A DNA stretch of 64,000 nt from an uncultured Saprospiraceae bacterium (GTDB lineage Bacteria > Bacteroidota > Bacteroidia > Chitinophagales > Saprospiraceae), in the NCBI GenBank assembly GCA_938016265.1, contig CALLWB010000001.1, positions 1 through 64,000 on the forward strand. Reading direction: 5' to 3'. The position numbers and the translations under genes are program-made. Numbering within the stretch: the first letter of the stretch is position 1; the number at the start of each line of letters is the position of its first letter. The notes beneath the pieces were generated by a model that saw only the letters and a program-made list of their open reading frames with translations, made no database searches and was not told the origin of the DNA. Of the stretch, positions 18,023 to 26,720 are shown piece by piece.

Positions 18023-18910
18023 CTAATAGACCGGGAAGACGCGCATCCAGATATTCTCTGATGGTCGGTCGTTGGGTTCTGTAGGTTGCTTAGCTATTTT
18101 GTCGATGACCTCAAATCCGCTTAGGACTTGGCCGAAAACAGTGTACTCTTGATCCAGTTGTGCAGCACCTCCGTTTTTGAGGTAGGCTTCTCTTATTTTT
18201 GTTGAATAGTCAATGCCTTTTGTTTGTTCATAATAATCCAACTTTTCCTCGTCTATCGGACTTCCGTGTACGATATAATATTGTGCGCCTGAGGATGCTT
18301 TTTCTGGATTGTTGCCTCTGGCTGCTGCTAATGCGCCTTTTATGTGGGCGTGCTCGGGAGTTATTTCTGCTGGTATTTTATTGTTGGGTTCTCCGCTGCC
18401 GATTTTTTTGTCGAGACTTGCTCCTTTCGAGTTGGGATCTCCCCCTTGTAACATAAAGCCATAAATGACCCGGTGAAAAAGCAAATCGTTGTAGTAGCCT
18501 TCTTCTGCCAATTTTAAGAAATTATCTCTGTGTAATGGCGTTTCATTAAACAATTCGACGACCATTTCACCGAAGTTCGTTTCGATAATGACCAGACAAA
18601 TTTCTGGAGCATCAACGTAAAACGCTGTTTCTGTGGTACTCTTTTTTTCTCCTTTTTTTGCAGTAAGTGTTACTTTAAATTTGCCAGACTCCCGATATCG
18701 ATGGGTGGGCTCTTTTTCTTGGGAGGTATTGCCGTCTCCAAAATCCCAATGGTAGGATTCCGCCTTAGCGGATTTATTATTAAACGTCAAGGAAGAAGCG
18801 GCAACCCGGTCTTTTTCTGCAATCTGAAACGAAGCAATCGGTGTGCTGCAAGAAGAGAGTATTATTCCCATCAAAAAAAATACAAAAACCAGATAAAGAA
18901 ATTGTTTCAT
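18023..18910 (-). CDS. Cyclophilin-type peptidyl-prolyl isomerase lipoprotein with PKD domain
   Basis: The 295-residue lipoprotein (lipobox LSSC, Cys 21) has a PKD-like domain (about 28-97; YHWDFGDGNTS is diagnostic) and a cyclophilin domain (about 104-295). Cyclophilin marks are NFGEMVVELF, HRDNF, LLFHRVIYGFMLQGGDP and GSGEPNNKIPAE. It should help protein folding in the periplasm or on the cell surface. It is the last and most divergent of three neighbouring cyclophilin lipoproteins and the only one with a PKD module. A hairpin terminator separates it from the copy upstream. Confidence 0.88.
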   Translation of the reverse strand: MKQFLYLVFVFFLMGIILSSCSTPIASFQIAEKDRVAASSLTFNNKSAKAESYHWDFGDGNTSQEKEPTHRYRESGKFKVTLTAKKGEKKSTTETAFYVDAPEICLVIIETNFGEMVVELFNETPLHRDNFLKLAEEGYYNDLLFHRVIYGFMLQGGDPNSKGASLDKKIGSGEPNNKIPAEITPEHAHIKGALAAARGNNPEKASSGAQYYIVHGSPIDEEKLDYYEQTKGIDYSTKIREAYLKNGGAAQLDQEYTVFGQVLSGFEVIDKIAKQPTEPNDRPSENIWMRVFPVY

Positions 18911-18920
18911 GTCGTTTTTC

Positions 18921-18961
18921 CTAAGAAAATAAAAGGGTCAACTTTGACGGCCAACCCTTTT
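18921..18961 (-). terminator. Terminator between cyclophilin genes
   Basis: On the minus strand AAAAGGGT and ACCCTTTT form the arms, followed by TTTTATTTTCTT. It lies after the middle cyclophilin gene and 11 nt upstream of the PKD-cyclophilin start, so the latter may depend on read-through or a promoter within this short gap. Confidence 0.55.
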
Positions 18962-18985
18962 ACTACTGTATATTTTTATAAAATC

Positions 18986-19804
18986 TTATTTTTTGTTTAA
19001 AACGGTAATCTTCATTTTCACATCTTCTACTGGACGATCGCCAATGGCTCTGTTTGTTTGAACTGAAGCAATTTTGTCAATTACATCCAAGCCTTCAATT
19101 ACCCGGCCAAAAACGGTGTAGTCTCCATCTAAAAATGGGGTACCTCCAAGCGTTTTGTAAACATCTCGTTGTTGCTGGGTATACTTAAATCCCTTGCGCA
19201 TTTCGATACTATTAAGCGATTGATCGGTTTCGGTTTTTCCTTGTACAACATAAAACTGAGAACCGGAAGAGGCTTTCATTGGATTGACCTGATCTCCTTG
19301 TCGGGCAGCAGATAAAACACCTTTTACGTGAATTAACTCTTCGTCAAATTCTGCTGGTACTGTATAACCTGGTCCACCGGAACCAAGAGGTACATTCGGT
19401 GCCGCATTTTTTGAGTTTGGATCTCCTCCTTGTATCATAAATCCATTGATCACTCGGTGAAACAACAAGTCATTGAAAAATGCTTCATCGGCCAACTTGA
19501 TAAAGTTGTCTCTGTGTTGAGGGGTTTTGTCAAATAGTTCGATCGTCATGTTCCCCATAGACGTTTCTAATAATACACGTTTGGCTTTTTTGTTGATTGG
19601 CATGATGTCCTCAACAGTTGCCATTTGGATTGGTTCTTCTTGCATAGGTGTTGTTGTTGGTGCAGGAGTTTCAACTACTGGCTCAGATTCAATTCTATCT
19701 GGTTGTTTCTCTCCTAAAGTGGTCGTGGACTTAGTTGTTCCACAAGAAGAAAGCAACAAAAGTGCTAATAGCGAAACCAATGTAAAAAAATGAAATTTTT
19801 GCAT
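18986..19804 (-). CDS. Cyclophilin-type peptidyl-prolyl isomerase lipoprotein
   Basis: The 272-residue lipoprotein (lipobox LSSC, Cys 21) has a Thr/Pro/Glu-rich linker (about 25-75) and a cyclophilin domain (about 78-272). It carries HRDNFIKLAD, LLFHRVINGFMIQGGDPNS and SGSQFYVVQG. From the HRDNF motif to the C-terminus it closely resembles the third cyclophilin directly upstream, including the DVKM ending, pointing to duplication. The role is prolyl cis-trans isomerisation outside the cytoplasm. It follows the upstream copy by 32 nt and is probably co-transcribed with it. Confidence 0.9.
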   Translation of the reverse strand: MQKFHFFTLVSLLALLLLSSCGTTKSTTTLGEKQPDRIESEPVVETPAPTTTPMQEEPIQMATVEDIMPINKKAKRVLLETSMGNMTIELFDKTPQHRDNFIKLADEAFFNDLLFHRVINGFMIQGGDPNSKNAAPNVPLGSGGPGYTVPAEFDEELIHVKGVLSAARQGDQVNPMKASSGSQFYVVQGKTETDQSLNSIEMRKGFKYTQQQRDVYKTLGGTPFLDGDYTVFGRVIEGLDVIDKIASVQTNRAIGDRPVEDVKMKITVLNKK

Positions 19805-19836
19805 GATATAGGGTAATTTTTATTTCTAATTGTAAA

Positions 19837-20496
19837 TTACTTTAATACTTTAACCGTCATTTTGACGTCTTTGACTGGTCGATCTCCTAGTGCTTTATTG
19901 GTTTGGACCGCTGCAATTTTGTCAATCACGTCCAATCCTTCTACTACCTGGCCGAAAACAGTATAGTCTCTGTCCAAAAAAGGAGTTCCTCCTATTTCTT
20001 TATAGGCTGCCCGTTGCTCAGCGGTATATTTGAAGGCCTTTTGAGTTTCGATGTTATTTAACAATCCATCTTGTGCTGGTTTTCCCTGCACGATATAAAA
20101 CTGAGATCCTGAAGATTCTTTTTTAGGATTTACCTGATCACTTTGTCGAGCAGCAGAAAGCATTCCCTTTAGGTGAATAAGATCATTATTAAACTCTGCA
20201 GGAATAGTATATCCTGGTCCTCCCTGACCTAACGGTCTATCCGGAGCAGCAGTTTTCGAGTCCGGATCGCCTCCCTGCACCATAAATCCTGGAATGACTC
20301 GGTGAAACAGTAAGTCATCGAAAAATCCTTCCCCAGCAAGCTTTACAAAGTTGTCTCTGTGTTTTGGTGTTTCGTCAAATAGTTTGACCTTCATATTTCC
20401 AAATTCTGTTTCGATAGAAACGAATGTTCCCTTTTCTCCGCATGAAGTCAATAGAAGCATGCAAATAGCAAGGCATATTAAAATAAAGCGATTCAT
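19837..20496 (-). CDS. Cyclophilin-type peptidyl-prolyl isomerase lipoprotein (short form)
   Basis: The 219-residue lipoprotein (lipobox LTSC, Cys about 19) runs almost directly into a cyclophilin domain, with no linker. Motifs are HRDNFVKLAG, LLFHRVIPGFMVQGGDP and SGSQFYIVQG. It is the simplest member of the tandem trio and could be closest to the ancestral form. The start lies 6 nt after the stop of the small gene upstream, indicating a shared transcript. Confidence 0.9.
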   Translation of the reverse strand: MNRFILICLAICMLLLTSCGEKGTFVSIETEFGNMKVKLFDETPKHRDNFVKLAGEGFFDDLLFHRVIPGFMVQGGDPDSKTAAPDRPLGQGGPGYTIPAEFNNDLIHLKGMLSAARQSDQVNPKKESSGSQFYIVQGKPAQDGLLNNIETQKAFKYTAEQRAAYKEIGGTPFLDRDYTVFGQVVEGLDVIDKIAAVQTNKALGDRPVKDVKMTVKVLK

Positions 20497-20502
20497 AGTT
20501 AA

Positions 20503-20877
20503 TTAGTTTTGTTCGGGCATGGAGTTGGTCTCCGCTTGCCACTCGTTAAAATATCTGATTATGTTTTTCTTGAGTAAGATTTCTTGTGATTCCTGTCCTT
20601 TTTCCAGGACCGGCTTTAGCAAATCGAAATGTGGCCAACCATCAGCATCTCTACCTTTGAAGTTATAATAACCATCATAGGAAAGGAGCGTGCAAACCGC
20701 CACATGCATGAGGTCTTGCTTTTCCTCTTTAGTGAATTCCTCTTGCATCCGCCCTAGTTCTTGCACACCAATCAGCATTAGCACAGCATTTAAATCTGGC
20801 AATTTATCCTTGCCAATAAGGTCTTTCACCAAGTGCTTTATTCTCAGCCATTCAAAATCAAGTTGCCATTCTTCCAT
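20503..20877 (-). CDS. Conserved small cytosolic protein of unknown function
   Basis: The 124-residue acidic, mostly helical protein has no signal peptide. It includes FEWLRIKHLVKDLIGKDKLP and LLSYDGYYNFKGRDADGWPHFD. I do not recognise a function. It is the first gene of a likely operon with two cyclophilin lipoproteins (6-nt gap). A TAGCTTTG promoter box (20901-20908, minus) lies 23 nt upstream of the ATG. Confidence 0.7.
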   Translation of the reverse strand: MEEWQLDFEWLRIKHLVKDLIGKDKLPDLNAVLMLIGVQELGRMQEEFTKEEKQDLMHVAVCTLLSYDGYYNFKGRDADGWPHFDLLKPVLEKGQESQEILLKKNIIRYFNEWQAETNSMPEQN

Positions 20878-20900
20878 AGGAAAATTAAAGTAATTTTGCG

Positions 20901-20908
20901 CAAAGCTA
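20901..20908 (-). promoter_or_regulatory. -7 box (TAGCTTTG) for the small gene/cyclophilin operon
   Basis: Exact TAnnTTTG match on the minus strand, 23 nt before the start codon of the first gene in the unit. Confidence 0.45.
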
Positions 20909-20946
20909 GTAAGAATTTAGGGAATTTGCAGCCATTTAATCCATAA

Positions 20947-21993
20947 TTATTGGCACTTGCCATTCTTACAGTTTTGTCCAGGGGGACATTTTCGATTGCA
21001 GTCCCCGCAATGATTTGGATCATTGAAAATATCTGCACAAATTCCATCACATGATTTTTCCCCTTTTTTGCATTGGATAGTACAAATACCGTTTACACAC
21101 TTATACCCATCAGGGCATTGAAGACCACAAGCTCCGCAATTGTTATTGTCCGTTTTTAGGTCGCTACAAGTATTGGAACATTTTTGCAAATCCTCCGGGC
21201 ATTCGATGATGCACCTCCCGTTATGACAAATAAAGCCTGGCATGCAGAAAATCCCGCAATTAGTACAGTGATTAGGGTCCGATTTTAAATCGATACATTG
21301 CCCATTGCAAAGGGTTTTATTGTCTGGGCAAGAAGACAGACATTCTCCATTATGACAGACTTCCCCTGGTGCACATAGTATGTTGCAGCCCCCACAGTTT
21401 TTGGGATCTGTATTCGTTGCTGTGCATATATCGTTGCAAGGGGATTTGCCGCCAGGACATTTTTTTACGCAAGCTCCATCAACACACCGTTCTCCATTAG
21501 CACAAGAAATCGCACATGCTCCACAAAAATCAGCATCAGTATCAAGGTTTGTCCAGGTGTTATCGCATAGAGTAAGGTATTTGGCCAGGTCATCTTTTCC
21601 ATCTATTAAATAAAATTCATTTTCATGGAATAGTACCATTATCAGTCTCCCAGCATCAAGTATCCCCTTTTCTAATTGACGGTTTTTTTCTTTAAAAATT
21701 GGAAATGGTTTGGTGCTGGTTTTTCCATTGGTTATCAATATTGCAGCTGCTGCAATATTTGTTGATCGAACTGAAAAGGAAATGACGGTTCCTTTTTTGA
21801 TTTTTTGATTTTTGATTTCAAGGTCCTGAAGGTTGAGGATGTACAGGTTTCCATTAGTTGTTGCTATTCCAGCATAGTTAATACCACCAGACACAATTAG
21901 TCCGTCCTCATTGTTAGAGTTTTCTGGTGCGGAGTCCTGGCCAAACAAAACATAGGAGCAGAACAAGATAAAAACAAGTAAAGTTTTCTTCAT
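20947..21993 (-). CDS. Secreted protein with five 43-residue cysteine-rich repeats
   Basis: The 348-residue protein has a signal peptide (about 1-18), an N-terminal region of about 120 residues of unknown fold, and five repeats beginning at residues 143, 186, 229, 272 and 315. The four complete repeats are each exactly 43 residues. Each has eight cysteines in a pattern like C-x3-C-x9-C-x2-C-x3-C-x5-C-x4-C-x3-C; the last is cut after the seventh. The repeats resemble Stig1-like modules found in secreted proteins of predatory bacteria. Disulfide-rich, extracellular and possibly adhesive or calcium-binding (NDPNHCG) is an inference. Confidence 0.8.
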   Translation of the reverse strand: MKKTLLVFILFCSYVLFGQDSAPENSNNEDGLIVSGGINYAGIATTNGNLYILNLQDLEIKNQKIKKGTVISFSVRSTNIAAAAILITNGKTSTKPFPIFKEKNRQLEKGILDAGRLIMVLFHENEFYLIDGKDDLAKYLTLCDNTWTNLDTDADFCGACAISCANGERCVDGACVKKCPGGKSPCNDICTATNTDPKNCGGCNILCAPGEVCHNGECLSSCPDNKTLCNGQCIDLKSDPNHCTNCGIFCMPGFICHNGRCIIECPEDLQKCSNTCSDLKTDNNNCGACGLQCPDGYKCVNGICTIQCKKGEKSCDGICADIFNDPNHCGDCNRKCPPGQNCKNGKCQ

Positions 21994-22159
21994 TTGTTAC
22001 AATACAATAGCCCAACTACTTAGGGGTAGATTATCAATAAAAATATTTCTATTGTGGGGTGTTCTTAATAATGGCGTATTGTAAATATAGGGTTTTTCTA
22101 CAAACAACAGTTCGTTTTTATGTTTTTTATATATATTATTTTAACTGCCTTGCGCTGTT

Positions 22160-22942
22160 TTACTTCAGCAAATGATGTTTTTCGATAACTCCTAAACCGA
22201 AAAGGGCAAAATCATATTTTACAGGATCATTGGGGTCAAATTGCCTTAGGTTTTTTGTTAACTCTAGAACGGTCAGCCAGTCTGTCTGTTTTCGATCTAT
22301 CAGTCCGAACATTCTTGCGATTCTGTCTACATGGACATCAAGTGGGATGAGTAATTGTGCTGGTTTGATCTCCTTCCAAATACCAAAGTCTACCCCGTTT
22401 TTGTCATTGCGCACCATCCAACGCAAAAACATATTAAGTCGTTTGCAAGTCGATTTCCTGATTGGAGTCGCTACATGTTTTCGAGTACGTTTTGGGGCAT
22501 ACTCTAATGAAAAAAACTGTTCGTGAAATCCTGCTAATGCTTGCTCTACAGTTTCGTCATCTGCCTTTAGGTGGCTTGAAAAAGCTGGTTCCAAACTTTC
22601 GTTATTCTGATAATATTTTTGGAAAAACTCCAGGAAGTACAAGGTGTCTGTACTTTGAAATGTTCGGTGTTTGAAGTTTAAGAATGGTTTGCGATCCTTT
22701 TCTGAGTGGTTTAGCATAAAATCATGCGGTGCGCCATCCATCAGCGTAACCAACTCTTTAGCTTTGTTGATGATTGTTTTGCGTTGCCCCCAGGACAAAA
22801 TAGCTGTCCAAAGTCCCATAATCTCAATATCCTGTTTTTTCTGAAAGGATCGAGGTATCAGAATAGGATCATTGTCTACAAAACTACTCTCATTATAAAG
22901 TTGGGCTTTTTCATCAAGAAACGATTGCAGGTCTTTTTTCAT
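22160..22942 (-). CDS. TIGR02757/DUF2400 family protein
   Basis: The 260-residue cytosolic protein matches the TIGR02757 family: DPILIPRSF (28-36), IMGLWTAILSWGQRKTIINKA, MDGAPHDFM, LNMFLRWMVR, GIWKEIKPAQLLIPLDVHV and FDPNDPVKYDFALFGLG. Its layout recalls helix-hairpin-helix DNA glycosylases (the LDVHVDRIA segment followed by an Asp-Pro-x-Lys-Tyr end), but no activity is established. I start at the ATG giving MKKDLQSF, five codons after an in-frame TTG. It lies downstream of the S74 gene, separated by a strong terminator. Confidence 0.82.
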   Translation of the reverse strand: MKKDLQSFLDEKAQLYNESSFVDNDPILIPRSFQKKQDIEIMGLWTAILSWGQRKTIINKAKELVTLMDGAPHDFMLNHSEKDRKPFLNFKHRTFQSTDTLYFLEFFQKYYQNNESLEPAFSSHLKADDETVEQALAGFHEQFFSLEYAPKRTRKHVATPIRKSTCKRLNMFLRWMVRNDKNGVDFGIWKEIKPAQLLIPLDVHVDRIARMFGLIDRKQTDWLTVLELTKNLRQFDPNDPVKYDFALFGLGVIEKHHLLK

Positions 22943-23000
22943 CCTACAAATGAACAAAATTTGTGTCTATTATCCTAGAAGGTCTAAACCTGTCCGTGCC

Positions 23001-23047
23001 ACAAAAAAAGACATCAGCACACTATTGCTAAGCATACTGATGTCTTT
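23001..23047 (-). terminator. Terminator of the large S74 surface protein gene
   Basis: The arms AAAGACATCAG (23007-23017) and CTGATGTCTTT (23037-23047) pair over 11 bp. On the minus strand they are followed by a run of T. The position fits the end of the 1158-codon gene. Confidence 0.85.
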
Positions 23048-23065
23048 CTTAATAAAAGCTATTTT

Positions 23066-26000
23066 CTATTTTTTAGAATGCTCCACTGTTTCTCCATTCA
23101 TTTTTAGAAATGCCTGGATAGATTCCAAGCTGGAGTTCATATCGTCCATCTTTGCTTTTAGCATTTCGTTTTCTTCTTGCAAAGAGGTGATATCTTGTGT
23201 ATAGTTTTGGTTTAATTCTTTTATAGATTCAATAAGAACAGGCACCAAATGGCTGTATTCAACAGACTTGTACCCTTGCTCATCGGTATGGACTACTTCA
23301 GGGAATACAGATTCAATTTCTTGAGCAATAACTCCCAATTGTAACCCATTCTCAAAGCCCATATTTGGAAATTCATTTATTTTCCATTTGTAGTTTACTC
23401 CTCTTAGCAACATTACTTTTTCTAATGCGTCTTCCAATCCTGCAATGTCTTTTTTGTATCGTCTATCAGAGGTTTCGTTGATTCCATTTGATTTTACACG
23501 TCCGTTTACATGCAAGGCCTGTGTTGGTGCACCGGTTCCAATACCAACTCTATTTGTCCCACCATCTACAAACAGCATGTATAAATTAGCGTCTGATTCT
23601 ACTCTTAAATTTCTATCCAATGATTGTTCATTAAAAACGGAAGTCCCATTGGCATCAAGGACGATAGAGGGGGTCCCATTTTCATAGATTTGAAAACGGC
23701 CATCATCTCCATCATCTAAAAAAGCACCAATTATTGTTCCCCCAGTGTTTGCATCTCGAAAATAGACATCCCTACCAAAATAAGAGTTTCCATTGTCTAA
23801 AACACTTAATACGTTTGTCCCATTATCTTTGATATGGAAGTCTCCTGTTCCATTAAGGTTCCAATTTGCAGCAAATGCACCTTGGGTAATCGTAGTAGCT
23901 TCTGTTAATAAGCCACCAAGTTGTATTCTATCTGCAGCGGCATCGACATTCAGCCCATTGTTTGCTGCAGCTGAAACCGTAGGAGTTCCACTTGTACCGC
24001 CTCCGGTCAGTCCTGCACCTGCAGTCACACCAGTAACATCTCCGACAGGAATAGCTTGAGTTGCTAAATCCCCATTTGCATTAGCGGTAACCATTCTAGT
24101 ACCTGCGCCTGCTAGCGCAGAGATCCTAGCATTGCCGACGACATGAAGTTTCTGTGCGGGGGCTGTTGTGCCGATACCGACGTTCCCTAGGCCAGTGACC
24201 AACATTTTAGAATTGCCATTTTCAACAATGTTTAACAACGAAGTATTTGCGCTACTAAAGCTAAAGTTATCTTTTTGAAGAACATAAATACCCGTTTCCG
24301 TTTTTCCAGCATCAATACCTCCAATAAATGCAGCAGATTCGTTGGACTGGCCGTCGAAGTTTTTGGTAACATTCATTGCCATGGTGGTTAATGCACCATT
24401 GGGTGGTTCTATAACATGCAGTCTTGCTGTTGGGTTTGTATTATTAATACCAACATAACCAGGATTATGAGAAACATAAAGATCAGGGTTGTCTATTCTC
24501 GTAAGTTGGCCAACCAATCCAATACCGCCTCCATCGAGTCCCTGAGTGATAAATGCAAAGTCACCATCTTTATCAGAGTCCATGGCAATTTCCCCTCTTA
24601 CATCTAATGTTCTGATAGGGCCTGCTGTACCAACACCTACTCTATCCGTACTTGCATCTGCCACAAGCAAGTTCGGATTGGTATCACCTTCTACTCTGAA
24701 GTCGCGGTTCAGGCCTTGCGAGTTAAAAATCGAGGTACCATTGGCATCAAGTATGATTGAGGGAACTCCATCTTCATAAATTTGAAAACGGCCGTCATCG
24801 CCGTCATCTAATAACACAGCCAGATTAGGACCGTTTGTGACACCATCCCTAAAGTAAACATCGCCTCCTGTGTAAGTATTACCATTGTCAAGCACACTAA
24901 ATTTATTTACTCCTGCATCTCTGATATGGAAATCTCCAGTTGACGTCAAGTCATTGACCAATGAAAATGTACCATAGGTTAAGGTGGTGGCTTCTGTCAA
25001 TGCTCCACCTAGTTGTATTTTGTCTGCTGCTGCATCTACATTCAATCCATTGTTTGCATCAGCAGAAACGGTTGGGGTTCCTGTCGTTCCTCCTCCTGTC
25101 AGTCCAGCACCAGCAGTGACTCCAGCTACTCCAATAGCTTGTGTCCCTAAAACGCCATTTGCATTAGAAGTAACCATTCTCGTACCAACACCTTGGAGCG
25201 ACGAAACCCTTGTATCTCCTAATACATGAAGTTCGTGTGTTGGATTTAATGTTCCAACTCCAACTCTATTAGTCGTTGCATTAACAAAGAGCATATAATC
25301 GTTTAAAACGGACTCTACTCTAAAATCTCTTTCTTTTCCTTGTTCGTTAAATATTACACCTGTGTTTGCATCCAGATTGATCGTGCTTAACCCATCTTCG
25401 TAGATGATGAGTCGCCCGTCATTTCCATCATCCAAAAAAGCCGAAGTAATCGTTCCTACAGTAGATCCGTCTCTTATATATACATTTCCCCCAAAATAAG
25501 AATGTCCATTATTCAGCACAGCAAATTTGCGCACTCCTGCATCTCGTATATGGAAATTTCCTACATCATTCAGATCATAATTCAACGAAAAAGCGCCATG
25601 GGTTATAGTAGTTGTCTCTGTCAATGGACCCCCCAACTGGATTTTGTCTGCTGCTGCATCTATATTGATCCCGTTATCTGCGGAAGCATTAATTGTTGGG
25701 TTCGTTCCTGTTCCACCGCCGGTAAGTCCGGTGCCAGCTGTTACACCAGTTGTTCCTGTCAGGTTGGAAAGGTCTACTATTTGCGAGCCGCCACCGTCTG
25801 TAACGCTTAGCATTGTTCCTGTAAGTGTTGCTCCGGTATTGTACTCATTTCCTATCACTGCATCGGCGTCATTCACTCCGTCTTGCAGGGAAGACAAATC
25901 AACTGTTTGTGCTCCGCCTCCATCCATGATGTTCAGTGTTGTTCCTGTAAGTGTTGCTCCGGTATTGTATTCATTTCCTATCACTGCATCTGCATCATTT

Positions 26001-26542
26001 ACATTGTCAGTAGAGTTAACGGTGAAATTTGGGTAGGTGCCGGAGACAGATGTTGCTCCTGTACCTGTTATTGTCACTGCTTGGTTCTGTGCTGTATTTG
26101 TGATGGTCCCACCTGAAATAGAAATTCCTGCTCCTGCTGTGAAGTCTGTGGTGTTTACTGTAAAGTTAGGATAAGTACCAGAAACAGTTGTTCCTCCTGT
26201 TCCTGCTATTGATACAGGTATGTTAGGCGAACTATTTGTTATAGTATTGCCAGAAATGGTAATCCCTGGTCCAGCAACAAAATCAACTCCCAACAGTCTT
26301 ATTAGATCAACTGGATTTATATACTTTACAACACCCGTTGCGTTGTTGATAACCATTATGGAAGTATCGGCTGTACCAAAAGCTTTAAGGCCATCAATTC
26401 GTAATGGGTCATCTGTTGAAGAAAGCGGTGTAATATGGAGGGTGTGTGATGGACTGGGTTGTCCAATACCTACATTTTGAGCATAACTTACTGTAGCGCA
26501 AATGCATAAGAATAATAGAGATAAAAGAGTTGTGTTCTTCAT
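23066..26542 (-). CDS. Large surface protein with repeats and S74 self-cleaving chaperone domain
   Basis: The 1158-residue secreted protein has a signal peptide (1-21) and repeats. Two copies of NDADAVIGNEYNTGATLTGT lie near residues 180-250. Three ~200-residue units each begin with TAG(A/T)GLTGGGT and contain NAAADKIQLGG-like and FHI(R/K)D segments. The end is an S74 domain starting at S1025 (SDRRYKKDI), then IAQEIESVFPEVV and LVPVLIESIKEL, and a coiled coil. S1025 and K1030 are spaced like the Ser-Lys pair of phage endosialidase chaperones, which trimerise the stalk and then cut themselves off. A trimeric adhesin or fibre is likely; no phage genes are nearby. A terminator follows. Confidence 0.85.
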   Translation of the reverse strand: MKNTTLLSLLFLCICATVSYAQNVGIGQPSPSHTLHITPLSSTDDPLRIDGLKAFGTADTSIMVINNATGVVKYINPVDLIRLLGVDFVAGPGITISGNTITNSSPNIPVSIAGTGGTTVSGTYPNFTVNTTDFTAGAGISISGGTITNTAQNQAVTITGTGATSVSGTYPNFTVNSTDNVNDADAVIGNEYNTGATLTGTTLNIMDGGGAQTVDLSSLQDGVNDADAVIGNEYNTGATLTGTMLSVTDGGGSQIVDLSNLTGTTGVTAGTGLTGGGTGTNPTINASADNGINIDAAADKIQLGGPLTETTTITHGAFSLNYDLNDVGNFHIRDAGVRKFAVLNNGHSYFGGNVYIRDGSTVGTITSAFLDDGNDGRLIIYEDGLSTINLDANTGVIFNEQGKERDFRVESVLNDYMLFVNATTNRVGVGTLNPTHELHVLGDTRVSSLQGVGTRMVTSNANGVLGTQAIGVAGVTAGAGLTGGGTTGTPTVSADANNGLNVDAAADKIQLGGALTEATTLTYGTFSLVNDLTSTGDFHIRDAGVNKFSVLDNGNTYTGGDVYFRDGVTNGPNLAVLLDDGDDGRFQIYEDGVPSIILDANGTSIFNSQGLNRDFRVEGDTNPNLLVADASTDRVGVGTAGPIRTLDVRGEIAMDSDKDGDFAFITQGLDGGGIGLVGQLTRIDNPDLYVSHNPGYVGINNTNPTARLHVIEPPNGALTTMAMNVTKNFDGQSNESAAFIGGIDAGKTETGIYVLQKDNFSFSSANTSLLNIVENGNSKMLVTGLGNVGIGTTAPAQKLHVVGNARISALAGAGTRMVTANANGDLATQAIPVGDVTGVTAGAGLTGGGTSGTPTVSAAANNGLNVDAAADRIQLGGLLTEATTITQGAFAANWNLNGTGDFHIKDNGTNVLSVLDNGNSYFGRDVYFRDANTGGTIIGAFLDDGDDGRFQIYENGTPSIVLDANGTSVFNEQSLDRNLRVESDANLYMLFVDGGTNRVGIGTGAPTQALHVNGRVKSNGINETSDRRYKKDIAGLEDALEKVMLLRGVNYKWKINEFPNMGFENGLQLGVIAQEIESVFPEVVHTDEQGYKSVEYSHLVPVLIESIKELNQNYTQDITSLQEENEMLKAKMDDMNSSLESIQAFLKMNGETVEHSKK

Positions 26543-26567
26543 AATCTGGGTTTTCTAACTGAGGAAA

Positions 26568-26589
26568 ATATTGTGGTTCACTACAATAT
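26568..26589. promoter_or_regulatory. Inverted repeat in the divergent region before the S74 gene
   Basis: ATATTGT (26568-26574) and ACAATAT (26583-26589) are perfect inverted repeats with an 8-base spacer. They lie 26 nt upstream of the S74 gene start, in the region shared with the divergent lipoprotein gene. It could be an operator or a hairpin in the leader. Confidence 0.4.
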
Positions 26590-26720
26590 AAAACAGAATT
26601 TGTTAAAAAAGGTCTAGTTGTACTGTTTTTTTGATCTTGGCTTGTTTTTTGTCGGAGCAAGAACATATACAATAAAAGGATTGTTTTCAATTCAAAAATT
26701 ATCAAATAAACTATATCAAA

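Noticed and set aside
20947-21560. Regular ~129-bp spacing that could suggest a repeat array such as CRISPR
   Set aside because: The periodicity comes from 43-codon cysteine repeats in an open reading frame; the DNA copies are diverged and there are no spacers or cas genes.
23066-26542. Prophage or tail-fibre module
   Set aside because: The S74 domain recalls phage fibres, but the protein has a signal peptide and no capsid, portal, lysis or integrase genes are near.
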